DNA of 6,763 bases, from NCBI GenBank assembly GCA_022713905.1, contig JAIHTM010000139.1, forward strand, positions 1 through 6,763, read 5' to 3'. Source of the DNA: Collinsella sp. (lineage in GTDB: Bacteria > Actinomycetota > Coriobacteriia > Coriobacteriales > Coriobacteriaceae). The position numbers were made by a program, and so were the translations under genes. Positions 1 through 6,125 of this stretch are shown in pieces (the stretch's first letter is position 1; every line of letters starts with the position of its first letter). The notes below the pieces were generated by a model. The model searched no databases. It was not told the DNA's origin and was given only the letters and a program-made list of their open reading frames with translations.

Positions 1-47
1 CGCTCATTTAAGTCTGTCCCCAATCAACAGACGGCCCCATATCGCTC

Positions 48-86
48 AAAAGAAAAAGCCTCCGCAGGTTTCCCCGCAGAGGCTTT
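48..86 (-). terminator. Intrinsic terminator of the tilS-hpt-ftsH block
   Basis: Read on the minus strand, an 11-bp GC-rich stem (arms at 73-83 and 58-68, with G·T wobbles only) closes a 4-nt loop and is flanked by three more A-T pairs (84-86 with 55-57). A T-rich tract (TTTTTCTTTT, complement of 48-57) follows. It begins 12 bp beyond the ftsH stop codon, which makes it the natural end of the leftward transcript. The A run at 84-86 is too short for it to work well in the other direction. Confidence 0.93.
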
Positions 87-97
87 CGCCACAAAGA

Positions 98-2239
98 CTA
101 TTTGTCGGCGTCGGTGTCGGTGTCGGCATCGACGACGGCATGGTCATCGTCAGCACCATCGGATGCGGCTTCGGCATCCTCCTGCATGGCCGCCTGCGCA
201 AAGGCCGCGGCATCAGCCGCCAGCTCCTCCTCGCTCATACGAGGCGCGCGCTTCTTGGTCGGCATGCCGGCCGCCTTGGCATTGCGCTCCTCCTTGGCCG
301 CCAGGATATCGCCCTCGCGCTCAAGGTAGACATCCCACTCATTGTCGAGCAGGGCGTTCACGGCGTCACCCTCAACGGTCTCGCGCTCAAGCAGCACCTT
401 CGCCATCAGATCGAGCTGATCGCGACGGGCGTCCAGGATCTCGACCGCACGACGATGGGCCTCACGCATAATGCGCTGAACCTCGATATCGATACGGCGC
501 GCCGTCTCCTCGGAGTAATCCTGGTGATCGGCGTAATCGCGACCAAGGAACACCTGATGTTGCGCCTCGCCAAACACTTGCGTGCCCAGCTCCTCGCTCA
601 TGCCCAGACGCGTAACCATCTCGCGCGCCATCTTGGTTGCGCGCTCCAGATCGTTGCTCGCGCCCGACGTAATGTCATCGCACATGAGCTCCTCGGCAAC
701 GCGACCGCCCAAGAACACGGCGAGCTCGTCGAGCATCTCGTTCTTGGTCTTGAGGAAGTGGTCCTCCTGCGGAAGCTGCAGCGTGTAGCCCAGAGCCTGA
801 CCGCGGCTGACGATCGAGATCTTGTGGACCGGATCGGAGTGCTCCAGGATGTGGCCCACCAGGGCGTGACCGCTCTCGTGGTAGGCAATCGTGGTGCGCT
901 CGGCCTCGGTCATCACGCGACCCTTGCGCTGCGGTCCGGCAATCACGCGCTCCATCGATTCCTCGACCTCGTCCATCGAGATCACGGAACGATGACGGCA
1001 AGCGGCCAGCAACGCAGACTCGTTGAGCAGGTTCGCCAAATCGGCACCAGTAAAGCCAACGGTCATCTGGGCGAGCTTCTCAAACTTAACGTCCTCGTCC
1101 ATCGGCTTGTTCTCGGCATGCACGCGCAAGATCTGCTCGCGGCCCTTCACGTCCGGACGGTCAACCGTAACCTGACGGTCAAAACGGCCGGGACGCAGCA
1201 GAGCCGGATCCAGAATGTCGGGGCGGTTGGTAGCGGCGATCAGGATAACCGACTCGCTCTCCTCAAAACCGTCCATCTCGACCAGCAGCTGGTTGAGCGT
1301 CTGCTCGCGCTCGTCGTGACCGCCGCCCAAGCCGGCTCCGCGCTGACGTCCCACGGCGTCGATCTCATCGATAAAGATGATCGACGGGGCCTGGGACTTG
1401 GCCTCCTTAAAGAGGTCACGCACACGGCTGGCGCCGACACCTACGAACATCTCGACAAAGTCGGAACCCGAGATGCTAAAGAACGGCACGCCCGCCTCGC
1501 CGGCAACGGCCTTGGCCAGCAGCGTTTTACCGGTGCCCGGAGGGCCAACCAGCAACACGCCACGCGGGATCTTGGCGCCCAGCTTGCGATAGCGATCCGG
1601 ATCGCTCAAAAAGTCACGGATCTCCTCGAGCTCCTCGACTGCCTCGTCCACGCCGGCAACGTCTTCAAACTTGACCTTGGGGCGTGTGGCCTCGTTGGTC
1701 TTGGCGTTGGTCTTGCCAAACTGCATGTTCCTGTTGTTGGCGCCCATCATCTGGCGCATAAAGTAGAACATGATGGCGATAAGGGCGATCGTCGGAAGCA
1801 CACTCATCGCCAAGTCGCCCCAAAAATCGGGATCGTTGGTGTTGACGATGTACTTGGTATCGGGATGCTCCGCCATGAGCTCGGCAAGCGAATCGGAGCC
1901 GATATAGGTCGAGGAGAAGCTCTTGAGCTCGCTCGTATCGCCCTTGTCCTTCTTCGTCTTCCAGTAATGACCCGTCACGCTTCCGTCTTGAACCGTATAG
2001 GTCAGATCTTCGACGCGATCCTGCTTGACGGCGCTGACCATCTCGCTCGTCGCGAGCTTAACGGTATTGCTGGAGCTGGCAAAGCCGGAGCCCATATTAA
2101 AGAAGGCATAGCCCAGAAGCGCGCAAGCCAAAAGAAAATACAGCCAGCCCGTACGCGTGGGCTTCTTGCCTCCGGGCATCCCCGGGATCTTTGGGTCCCG
2201 GGGAGTCTGGGAATTGTTGTCGTTACGGTCGTCGGGCAT
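98..2239 (-). CDS. ftsH: ATP-dependent zinc metalloprotease FtsH
   Basis: A 713-aa membrane-bound AAA+ protease that unfolds and degrades misassembled membrane proteins and short-lived regulators at the cytoplasmic face. Visible in order: a charged N-terminus; TM1 about 32-50; an extracytoplasmic domain about 55-143; TM2 about 146-162; Walker A GPPGTGKT at 232-239; pore loop with F265 in EMFVGVGA; Walker B IIFIDE at 287-292; second region of homology 337-354 with arginine fingers R349 and R352; zinc motif HESGH at 454-458; and the likely third ligand D530 in SGASNDLERAT. The peptidase domain is followed by an Ala/Asp/Glu-rich tail (about 665-713), longer than in E. coli FtsH. The ATG lies one base after the hpt stop. 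No alternative in-frame start exists just upstream, and the GGAGG at 2253-2257 is 13 nt away, so coupling to hpt translation is likely. All catalytic residues appear intact. A terminator follows the stop. Confidence 0.98.
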   Translation of the reverse strand: MPDDRNDNNSQTPRDPKIPGMPGGKKPTRTGWLYFLLACALLGYAFFNMGSGFASSSNTVKLATSEMVSAVKQDRVEDLTYTVQDGSVTGHYWKTKKDKGDTSELKSFSSTYIGSDSLAELMAEHPDTKYIVNTNDPDFWGDLAMSVLPTIALIAIMFYFMRQMMGANNRNMQFGKTNAKTNEATRPKVKFEDVAGVDEAVEELEEIRDFLSDPDRYRKLGAKIPRGVLLVGPPGTGKTLLAKAVAGEAGVPFFSISGSDFVEMFVGVGASRVRDLFKEAKSQAPSIIFIDEIDAVGRQRGAGLGGGHDEREQTLNQLLVEMDGFEESESVILIAATNRPDILDPALLRPGRFDRQVTVDRPDVKGREQILRVHAENKPMDEDVKFEKLAQMTVGFTGADLANLLNESALLAACRHRSVISMDEVEESMERVIAGPQRKGRVMTEAERTTIAYHESGHALVGHILEHSDPVHKISIVSRGQALGYTLQLPQEDHFLKTKNEMLDELAVFLGGRVAEELMCDDITSGASNDLERATKMAREMVTRLGMSEELGTQVFGEAQHQVFLGRDYADHQDYSEETARRIDIEVQRIMREAHRRAVEILDARRDQLDLMAKVLLERETVEGDAVNALLDNEWDVYLEREGDILAAKEERNAKAAGMPTKKRAPRMSEEELAADAAAFAQAAMQEDAEAASDGADDDHAVVDADTDTDADK
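104..133 (-). repeat. Hexamer repeat coding the Asp-rich FtsH tail
   Basis: Five imperfect tandem copies of GTCGGY (plus-strand reading), the last degenerate, lie at the end of ftsH and encode alternating Asp-Ala/Asp-Thr residues just before the C-terminal ADK. The unit is a multiple of three, so slippage would lengthen or shorten the acidic tail without shifting the frame. No function can be assigned from the sequence. Confidence 0.6.
2180..2203 (-). other. GC-rich hairpin in the first codons of ftsH
   Basis: Perfect 8-bp inverted arms CCCCGGGA (2180-2187) and TCCCGGGG (2196-2203) enclose an 8-nt loop. They fall in codons 13-20 of ftsH, which encode a Pro/Gly-rich segment before TM1. In mRNA this would form a stable stem about 37 nt after the start codon and could slow early elongation. 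It may equally be a by-product of Pro/Gly codons. Confidence 0.4.
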
Positions 2240-2240
2240 C

Positions 2241-2789
2241 TTACGAATAAACCTCCGGTTTCAAAATGCCCAGATACGGAAGGTTGCGATAGCGCTCGGC
2301 ATAGTCGAGGCCGTAGCCCACCACAAAGGCATCGGGGCAATGGGTTCCAACATACTTGGGCGTGATGGCCGAGACGCGGTCCTCAACGTCCTTCCACAGG
2401 AAGGCGGCGACCTCCAGAGAAGCGGGCTTGCGGCTCTCGAGGTTCTTCATCAGATACTTGAGCGTCAGGCCCGAGTCCAGAATGTCCTCGACGATCAGCA
2501 CGTCGCGACCGCGGATGTCGATATCCAGGTCCTTAATGATACGCACGATACCCGAAGACTTCACACCGTCGCCATAGCTCGAAACAGCCATGAAATCGAT
2601 GTTGGTCGGCAGCTCGATCTTGCGCATCAGGTCGCCCATAAAGACCACGGCGCCGCGTAGGACCGCGATCAGCACCAGATCCTTACCCGCGTAGTCGCGC
2701 GTAATCTGCTCGCCTAGGCGAGAGACGATACCGTCGATATCCTCCTGCGTAAACAGAACCTTCTCGATATCCGGATGTTGAGAAGCCAT
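2241..2789 (-). CDS. hpt: Hypoxanthine phosphoribosyltransferase
   Basis: A cytoplasmic purine-salvage enzyme of 182 aa, the usual length for the family. It transfers the phosphoribosyl group of PRPP to hypoxanthine (and usually guanine) to give IMP or GMP. Visible motifs: AVLRGA at 42-47 (pyrophosphate-binding loop region); the mobile-loop SSYGDG at 70-75; the PRPP-binding signature VLIVEDILDSG at 97-107 with the acidic pair E101-D102 and likely catalytic base D105; and the purine pocket DAFVVGYGLDYAERYRNLP at 153-171. The start is supported by AAAGGG at 2795-2800, 5 nt upstream of the ATG. The stop is one base before the ftsH ATG, and the ftsH ribosome binding site is inside this gene. In Bacillus subtilis HprT has been reported to act with TilS in ftsH expression, so the linkage may be functional, but that extension is inference. 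Confidence 0.97.
   Translation of the reverse strand: MASQHPDIEKVLFTQEDIDGIVSRLGEQITRDYAGKDLVLIAVLRGAVVFMGDLMRKIELPTNIDFMAVSSYGDGVKSSGIVRIIKDLDIDIRGRDVLIVEDILDSGLTLKYLMKNLESRKPASLEVAAFLWKDVEDRVSAITPKYVGTHCPDAFVVGYGLDYAERYRNLPYLGILKPEVYS
2253..2257 (-). promoter_or_regulatory. Distant Shine-Dalgarno for ftsH inside hpt
   Basis: GGAGG on the minus strand lies 13 nt before the ftsH ATG, wider than the usual 5-9 nt, and within the last codons of hpt. Ribosomes finishing hpt at TAA sit directly on the ftsH start, so termination-reinitiation may supply part of ftsH translation. Confidence 0.5.
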
Positions 2790-2846
2790 GACAACCCTTT
2801 CTTGTGCTTAATCGCCCACACACCGCCGTATGGACGCGAACTACAC

Positions 2847-2876
2847 ATTCTAGCAGCGCACGGGGTATATTTTCCA
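2847..2876 (-). promoter_or_regulatory. Candidate sigma-70-type promoter for hpt-ftsH
   Basis: On the minus strand the -10 box TAGAAT (2847-2852) is preceded by TGC, giving an extended -10. An 18-bp spacer separates it from TGGAAA (2871-2876), a 4/6 match to the -35 consensus. Transcription would begin near 2840 and give a leader of about 50 nt before the hpt ATG. It would allow hpt-ftsH expression independent of tilS. Confidence 0.55.
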
Positions 2877-2877
2877 G

Positions 2878-2898
2878 CCCGCGCACCATCAGCGCGGG
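2878..2898. other. GC-rich inverted repeat after tilS
   Basis: Perfect 7-bp arms CCCGCGC (2878-2884) and GCGCGGG (2892-2898) flank a 7-nt loop, about 40 bp after the tilS stop and next to the -35 box of the hpt promoter. There is no T tract on the minus strand, so it is not a standard intrinsic terminator. It could be a pause or 3'-end stabilising stem, or an operator by position. Function unknown. Confidence 0.4.
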
Positions 2899-2937
2899 AA
2901 TACCGTCAACGCCGCACAGAACAGCTGGTGCGAGGGG

Positions 2938-4476
2938 CTAATCCGCGTCAACCACGCGAAGCAGATAAGCCACACGCGTCGCCGCCGTGCATTTAAAACG
3001 TTCGTCCGCGCGAACTCCGGCGACCCACACCACAGCACCTCCCGGCGCCGTCCTCACCACGGGCACGCCGGCGCGCTCGGAAACGGGAATGCGAGCCTCG
3101 CCTAGCAAGTCGGATACCTTCTTGCTTCGGCCACTCATTCCTAACGGGCACATCACGTCTCCCGGTGCGGGACCGTCCACCCACAGGCGCGCCAATCGCG
3201 CCTCTGCAGGGATCTCGCCACGTGAGCCCGCCAGGATCCGCTCACTATCGCTGTCGGCAAAACCCAGGGCAGCCGCGTCTACCAAAGCTGTCACTTCCCC
3301 GGCAGCCGCAAGCTCACGGGCGCGGCGCACGATATCGCATCCCGGCTCAACGGCCATCGGTTCTGTGACCAGCATACGTCCCCCGCCCAACGGCAAGCGA
3401 CCGGGTACGGTAACCCAGTCCGCGACCAAGCCCTCGCGCGCCGCCGGGGCCTTGAACGCCAGCATGCCAAACTCCACACGGACATCAATTCCCGCAGGAA
3501 GCGTTACCGAGCCCGAGCCCGCAGCGACACAGGAGAGCACGCGCTCCACGTGCCGCATCTCCGGTCGCGCGTCGGGATCGATGCGTTTAATCGCCAACCG
3601 CACGATACGCCGTGCAATCACAACCTCAGCGGCGGCAAGACGGCGCGCATCGAGCACCAGTGCGCCCGCCGCTTCCTTGCGCAGGCAGCTTCGAAACGCC
3701 TGTGCCGAAAGCTGGGAAAGAAAGGCGTCTTCGTCGCCCAGAATTTCGCAAGCGGCGCCAATCGTCTTACAGACGTTCGTGTTGCGCTGCGCCACCACCG
3801 GCATCACCCGATGGCGCACATAGTTACGCAGGTACGAAACGTCCTCGTTGCTTTCATCTTCCCGCCATGGCTGACCGTGCACCTGCAGATAGCTCACGAG
3901 CTCATCATGCGTGAGGTCGAGCAAGGGGCGCACCACAATGTTCCGACGGCGTGGAATGCTTGATAGACCCGCGGGACCCGACCCTTTAATGGCATTCATC
4001 AAAAATGTTTCCGCGCGGTCCGACGAGGTATGCGCGGTACAGATACGAGCCGCCGTCCGCGGTGCGCCCGATTCGGCACAAAGTTCGCGAACATATCTCC
4101 GTGCCGCGGCATAGCGCACCTCGCGGGCCGCAGCCTCGATATTGCCCGATTCGTCATCAAAATAGGCATGCTCAACGCACAGCGGCAAGCCGTATTGCAC
4201 GCACAAATCACGTACAAAGGCCTCGTCGCCATCGGATGCCTCCCCGCGCAGATGATGGTTCACATGCAGCACGTGCAAACGCTCGCGTGCAATGGGGGCA
4301 ACACCGCGTCCGTCTTGGATATCCAGCTTTGATGTGCACGCCATAAGAAGCAGTGCCGTCGAGTCCGCGCCGCCTGATACCATGAGCACGACAGGAGCAG
4401 CCTGCTGTCTCGTCCGGGTCTCATCGACTGCCCCAGGCACGGCATGGTGTCCGTAATGCTGTGATACCGTTGGCAT
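2938..4476 (-). CDS. tilS: tRNA(Ile)-lysidine synthetase
   Basis: Cytoplasmic enzyme that uses ATP and lysine to convert C34 of the CAU-anticodon isoleucine tRNA to lysidine, changing decoding from AUG to AUA and identity from Met to Ile. The 512 aa show the N-type ATP-pyrophosphatase P-loop SGGADS at 34-39, HVNHHLRGEASDGDEAFVR at 71-89, TAHTSSDRAET at 147-157 (family form roughly HHxxDQxET), GSGPAGLSSIPRRR at 165-178, RPLLDL at 183-188 and DESNEDVSYLRNYVRHRVMP at 207-226. A linker domain follows, then the C-terminal TilS domain with PGDVMCPLGMSGRSKKVSDL at 438-457. At 512 aa it is longer than the E. coli enzyme (about 430). The start is fixed by AGGAGG at 4483-4488, 6 nt before the ATG. It is the first gene of the leftward block and diverges from the MBL-fold gene. 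Confidence 0.95.
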   Translation of the reverse strand: MPTVSQHYGHHAVPGAVDETRTRQQAAPVVLMVSGGADSTALLLMACTSKLDIQDGRGVAPIARERLHVLHVNHHLRGEASDGDEAFVRDLCVQYGLPLCVEHAYFDDESGNIEAAAREVRYAAARRYVRELCAESGAPRTAARICTAHTSSDRAETFLMNAIKGSGPAGLSSIPRRRNIVVRPLLDLTHDELVSYLQVHGQPWREDESNEDVSYLRNYVRHRVMPVVAQRNTNVCKTIGAACEILGDEDAFLSQLSAQAFRSCLRKEAAGALVLDARRLAAAEVVIARRIVRLAIKRIDPDARPEMRHVERVLSCVAAGSGSVTLPAGIDVRVEFGMLAFKAPAAREGLVADWVTVPGRLPLGGGRMLVTEPMAVEPGCDIVRRARELAAAGEVTALVDAAALGFADSDSERILAGSRGEIPAEARLARLWVDGPAPGDVMCPLGMSGRSKKVSDLLGEARIPVSERAGVPVVRTAPGGAVVWVAGVRADERFKCTAATRVAYLLRVVDAD

Positions 4477-4482
4477 TCGCTT

Positions 4483-4510
4483 CCTCCTCTATTCGTCCGC
4501 ACCCATTGTA
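4483..4510 (-). promoter_or_regulatory. tilS ribosome binding site and candidate -10
   Basis: The 48-bp divergent gap holds a strong minus-strand AGGAGG (4483-4488) and a TACAAT -10-like box (4505-4510), about 20 nt further upstream. The best -35 match, AAGACA, has a short 15-bp spacer and lies inside the start of the divergent gene, so promoter strength is uncertain. For the rightward gene I see no convincing promoter and only a weak GGA close to its ATG. Confidence 0.45.
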
Positions 4511-4524
4511 TCCTTTGGAATCTT

Positions 4525-5334
4525 ATGTCTTGCCTGCACCTTCATATCCTCGGCAGTGGCTCTAAAGGCAACTGCGCACTCATCGAGGGCCCGCAGGGGC
4601 TCATTATGGTCGATGACGGACTGTCTCGCCGCGAGACATTAAAGCGCATGGCAGAACTGAGGCTCTCGGCAGACAACGTCTCGGCTCTTCTCATTACTCA
4701 TGAGCATAGCGATCACATCAAGGGCCTCGATGTCTGGTGCAAGCACTGGCACGGCCCCCTCTTTGCCAGCAGGGGCACTCTTTCGAGCAAAGAAAATCTT
4801 TCGCATCTGCCTGTCGAGGAATTCGATCCCGGTGACACCCTATCCATTGCCGGCATCCACGTGCAAACCTACTCAACGTCACACGATGTCATCAATCCAG
4901 TCGGCTATCGATTCGACACCCTCGATGATTCCATCGGCTTTGCCACCGACACCGGAGAGCTATCGAGCCAAGCCATGAACACCCTCAAAGATTGTCGAGT
5001 CCTCGCACTCGAAAGCAACCACGATGTGACCATGCTGCGCGAGGGAGAATATCCCCGCTTTCTTCAGGAGCGCATCCTGTCTGAAAGGGGACACCTCTCC
5101 AATGGCCAAGCCGCCGAAGCCGCGCGCGAACTTGTTACCGATCGCACCGAACAGCTCATTGCCATGCATATCAGCCAAGATAACAATCGTCCGAGCCTTA
5201 CCGTCAAAAGCTATGCCAAAGCTCTGGCCGCAACCCTGGATGACGAGGTCGGCAGCTCCGCAACCCTTCTCCAAGGATCGCGAAAACTCTCGATACGCCC
5301 TGCGAGTCAGTATCAACCGGCAACCATTCAATAG
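4525..5334 (+). CDS. yycJ: MBL-fold metallo-hydrolase of the YycJ/WalJ type
   Basis: A 269-aa metallo-beta-lactamase-fold protein. Motifs: SGSKGN at 11-16; motif I D30/D31; THEHSDH at 58-64 with metal ligands H59, H61, D63 and H64; H120 in STSHD; D142 in ATDTG; ESNHD at 163-167; RGHLSN at 188-193; and H215 in MHISQDNNRP. This set, especially SGSKGN, ESNHD and GHLSN, is typical of YycJ/WalJ proteins, which are cytoplasmic and have been described as 5'-3' DNA exonucleases, with a suggested role in mismatch repair or in linking replication to cell division. In Firmicutes the gene usually sits with walRK. No such neighbours are seen here, so only the biochemical family can be inferred. The ATG begins the conserved first strand, and its ribosome binding site is weak. 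It ends 82 bp before the convergent Hsp20 gene. Confidence 0.9.
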   Translation: MSCLHLHILGSGSKGNCALIEGPQGLIMVDDGLSRRETLKRMAELRLSADNVSALLITHEHSDHIKGLDVWCKHWHGPLFASRGTLSSKENLSHLPVEEFDPGDTLSIAGIHVQTYSTSHDVINPVGYRFDTLDDSIGFATDTGELSSQAMNTLKDCRVLALESNHDVTMLREGEYPRFLQERILSERGHLSNGQAAEAARELVTDRTEQLIAMHISQDNNRPSLTVKSYAKALAATLDDEVGSSATLLQGSRKLSIRPASQYQPATIQ

Positions 5335-5344
5335 ACTGTCCTAA

Positions 5345-5388
5345 ACAACAAAAAGGGCCGGGAATCGCTTCCCAGCCCCTTTTGTTGT
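5345..5388. terminator. Bidirectional terminator between convergent genes
   Basis: Arms at 5345-5364 and 5369-5388 form a 20-bp stem with two A·C mismatches (5354/5379 and 5359/5374) around a TCGC loop. The core is G/C-rich and the outer part A/T-rich. T-rich tracts lie on the 3' side on both strands (TTTTGTTGTCTTTT on plus, TTTTTGTTGTTT on minus). It starts 11 bp after the MBL-fold gene stop and ends 29 bp after the Hsp20 stop, so it can end both transcripts. Confidence 0.93.
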
Positions 5389-5416
5389 CTTTTAATAGCG
5401 AAGAACACCAACGAAG

Positions 5417-5848
5417 TTATTCGATGGAGATCTTCGTAACGTTCTTCTTCTCGACGATCTTGGGAACCGTAACGGTCAGGATGCCGTCAGCGTACTTAGC
5501 CGAGAGGCCCTCGCTCGAAGCGTCCTTAAGATACACGCCACGCGTCGCGCTGTACGAGCTGAACTCCTTCTGCAGGAAGTTCTTGCCCTCGTTCTCCTCG
5601 TCTTCCTCGACATTCACGCTAATGGACAGACGGCCCTCGTTAAGCTCGACATCGATATCGTCCTTGGCGACGCCGGTCAGATAAGCCTTGACCTCATAGC
5701 CGTCGCCCTTATCCTCAACGTCAACGGGAAACGCCTTGGAAGCAATCGAGTTGTTTGCAAGGTCAGTCATATCATCAAACAGATCGAACAGCGAGCTAGC
5801 AGAAGGACGAACGCCAAAAACCGAACGATAAGGAACCATGCTTGCCAT
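5417..5848 (-). CDS. Small heat-shock protein, Hsp20/alpha-crystallin family
   Basis: A 143-aa ATP-independent chaperone that binds unfolding proteins in the cytoplasm and keeps them refoldable. The alpha-crystallin domain runs from about 41 (FPVDVEDKGDGYEVKAYLTG) through the strand ending in the family GxLxxxxPK motif (DGILTVTVPK, 121-130). A short N-terminal arm contains SLFDLFDDM (19-27), and the C-terminus carries an I-x-I motif (I140-S-I142) used for oligomer contacts. I start at the ATG at 5846-5848 because a perfect AAGGAG (5857-5862) lies 8 nt upstream. A start at 5881 would add 11 residues (MTRQSLKGVVN), has no comparable site, and would place this Shine-Dalgarno inside the coding region. 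M4 is also possible but too far from it. The upstream region is AT-rich and structured, suggesting stress regulation. It converges with the MBL-fold gene. Confidence 0.95.
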   Translation of the reverse strand: MASMVPYRSVFGVRPSASSLFDLFDDMTDLANNSIASKAFPVDVEDKGDGYEVKAYLTGVAKDDIDVELNEGRLSISVNVEEDEENEGKNFLQKEFSSYSATRGVYLKDASSEGLSAKYADGILTVTVPKIVEKKNVTKISIE

Positions 5849-5856
5849 GTTTACCA

Positions 5857-5943
5857 CTCCTTTTAAGGACTGCCGAGTCATCTTCTAGGTGACTGGGACT
5901 TCTTTTGACGCTCTTATATATGCCCACCCAGTGCTCATATATA
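5857..5943 (-). promoter_or_regulatory. Structured Hsp20 leader, possible RNA thermometer
   Basis: Three inverted repeats lie in order before the Hsp20 start, read leftwards. The first has 8-bp A/T-rich arms CATATATA/TATATATG (5936-5943 and 5915-5922) with a 13-nt loop. The second has 5-bp arms AGTCA/TGACT (5890-5894 and 5876-5880) with a 9-nt loop and two further G-C pairs past a mismatch. The third is a small UCCU-UAAA-AGGA hairpin (5858-5869) that includes most of the Shine-Dalgarno. Short stems that trap the ribosome binding site of a small heat-shock gene resemble known RNA thermometers. The final stem is only 4 bp, and the transcription start is not known, so this is a candidate only. 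Confidence 0.35.
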
Positions 5944-5962
5944 CATCGACTATAAAGTTTTT

Positions 5963-6003
5963 TGAGTCTAGTACTATAAGCATATCTAAGTGTGTTTGAC
6001 TCA
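5963..6003. promoter_or_regulatory. TGAGTC/GACTCA dyad upstream of Hsp20
   Basis: Perfect 6-bp inverted half-sites TGAGTC (5963-5968) and GACTCA (5998-6003) are separated by 29 bp. Between them, on the minus strand, is TATAGT (5973-5978), a 5/6 match to a -10 box. One arm would cover the -35 region and the other the start site. The half-sites resemble those of the HspR operator (CTTGAGT-N7-ACTCAAG), but the spacing is far wider, so HspR binding is only a suggestion. No -35 consensus is clear. Confidence 0.35.
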
Positions 6004-6016
6004 GGTTTTAATAAGG

Positions 6017-6056
6017 TTAAGGTTCTTTGAACCAGAGCTTAAATAACAAGTATGTT
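6017..6056 (+). promoter_or_regulatory. Candidate promoter with overlapping dyad
   Basis: TTGAAC (6027-6032) and TATGTT (6051-6056), 18 bp apart, are each 4/6 matches to sigma-70 boxes and would start transcription near 6063. The -35 box overlaps a perfect GGTTC-TTT-GAACC inverted repeat (6021-6033), nested in a wider TTAAG/CTTAA pair (6017-6021 and 6038-6042), as an operator might. A competing -10 box, TACAAT (6081-6086), has no -35 at a usable distance (TTCACA is 20 bp away). Outside these sites and the Hsp20 leader, the 5849-6125 gap shows nothing else recognisable. Confidence 0.35.
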
Positions 6057-6084
6057 CACAGCTACAAATAGCAAGGGGCTTACA

Positions 6085-6117
6085 ATGAGCGCGTACACGT
6101 TGTTGGTAACGAGCTAA
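6085..6117 (+). CDS. Possible 10-codon leader mini-ORF
   Basis: ATG at 6085 opens the peptide MSAYTLLVTS, ending at TAA (6115-6117). AAGGGG at 6073-6078 lies 6 nt upstream, a better Shine-Dalgarno than that of the following gene. The TAA overlaps the AAAGGG (6116-6121) used by the gene at 6126, so translation of the mini-ORF would directly affect access to that site. It could be a chance ORF, especially if transcription starts from the TACAAT box at 6081, which would leave the ATG outside the mRNA. Confidence 0.25.
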   Translation: MSAYTLLVTS

Positions 6118-6125
6118 AGGGCATC

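Noticed and set aside
12..32. Hairpin GTCTGT-N9-ACAGAC near the left edge
   Set aside because: Only 6 bp, no T tract and no visible adjacent gene. Nothing supports a role, and the first 47 bases otherwise show nothing recognisable.
140..2365. A 741-codon open frame on the plus strand, antisense to ftsH and the end of hpt
   Set aside because: It is the mirror frame of a GC-rich, strongly codon-biased gene, where antisense stops are rare. The protein shows no recognisable domain and the opposite strand is unambiguously ftsH.
2157..2660. Plus-strand open frame antisense to hpt
   Set aside because: Same shadow effect. Hpt motifs on the minus strand are complete.
2987..3823. A 278-codon open frame antisense to tilS
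   Set aside because: Rich in Ser, Arg, Pro and Thr as expected of a frame shadow, with no domain. tilS on the minus strand has its full motif set and a strong ribosome binding site.
5849..5881. Longer Hsp20 start at 5881
   Set aside because: No Shine-Dalgarno at that ATG, while AAGGAG lies 8 nt before the ATG at 5848. The extra 11 residues do not resemble the family's N-terminus.
5870..6010. CIRCE element upstream of Hsp20
   Set aside because: The TTAGCACTC-N9-GAGTGCTAA pattern is absent. A single GTGCTC at 5931-5936 is not enough.
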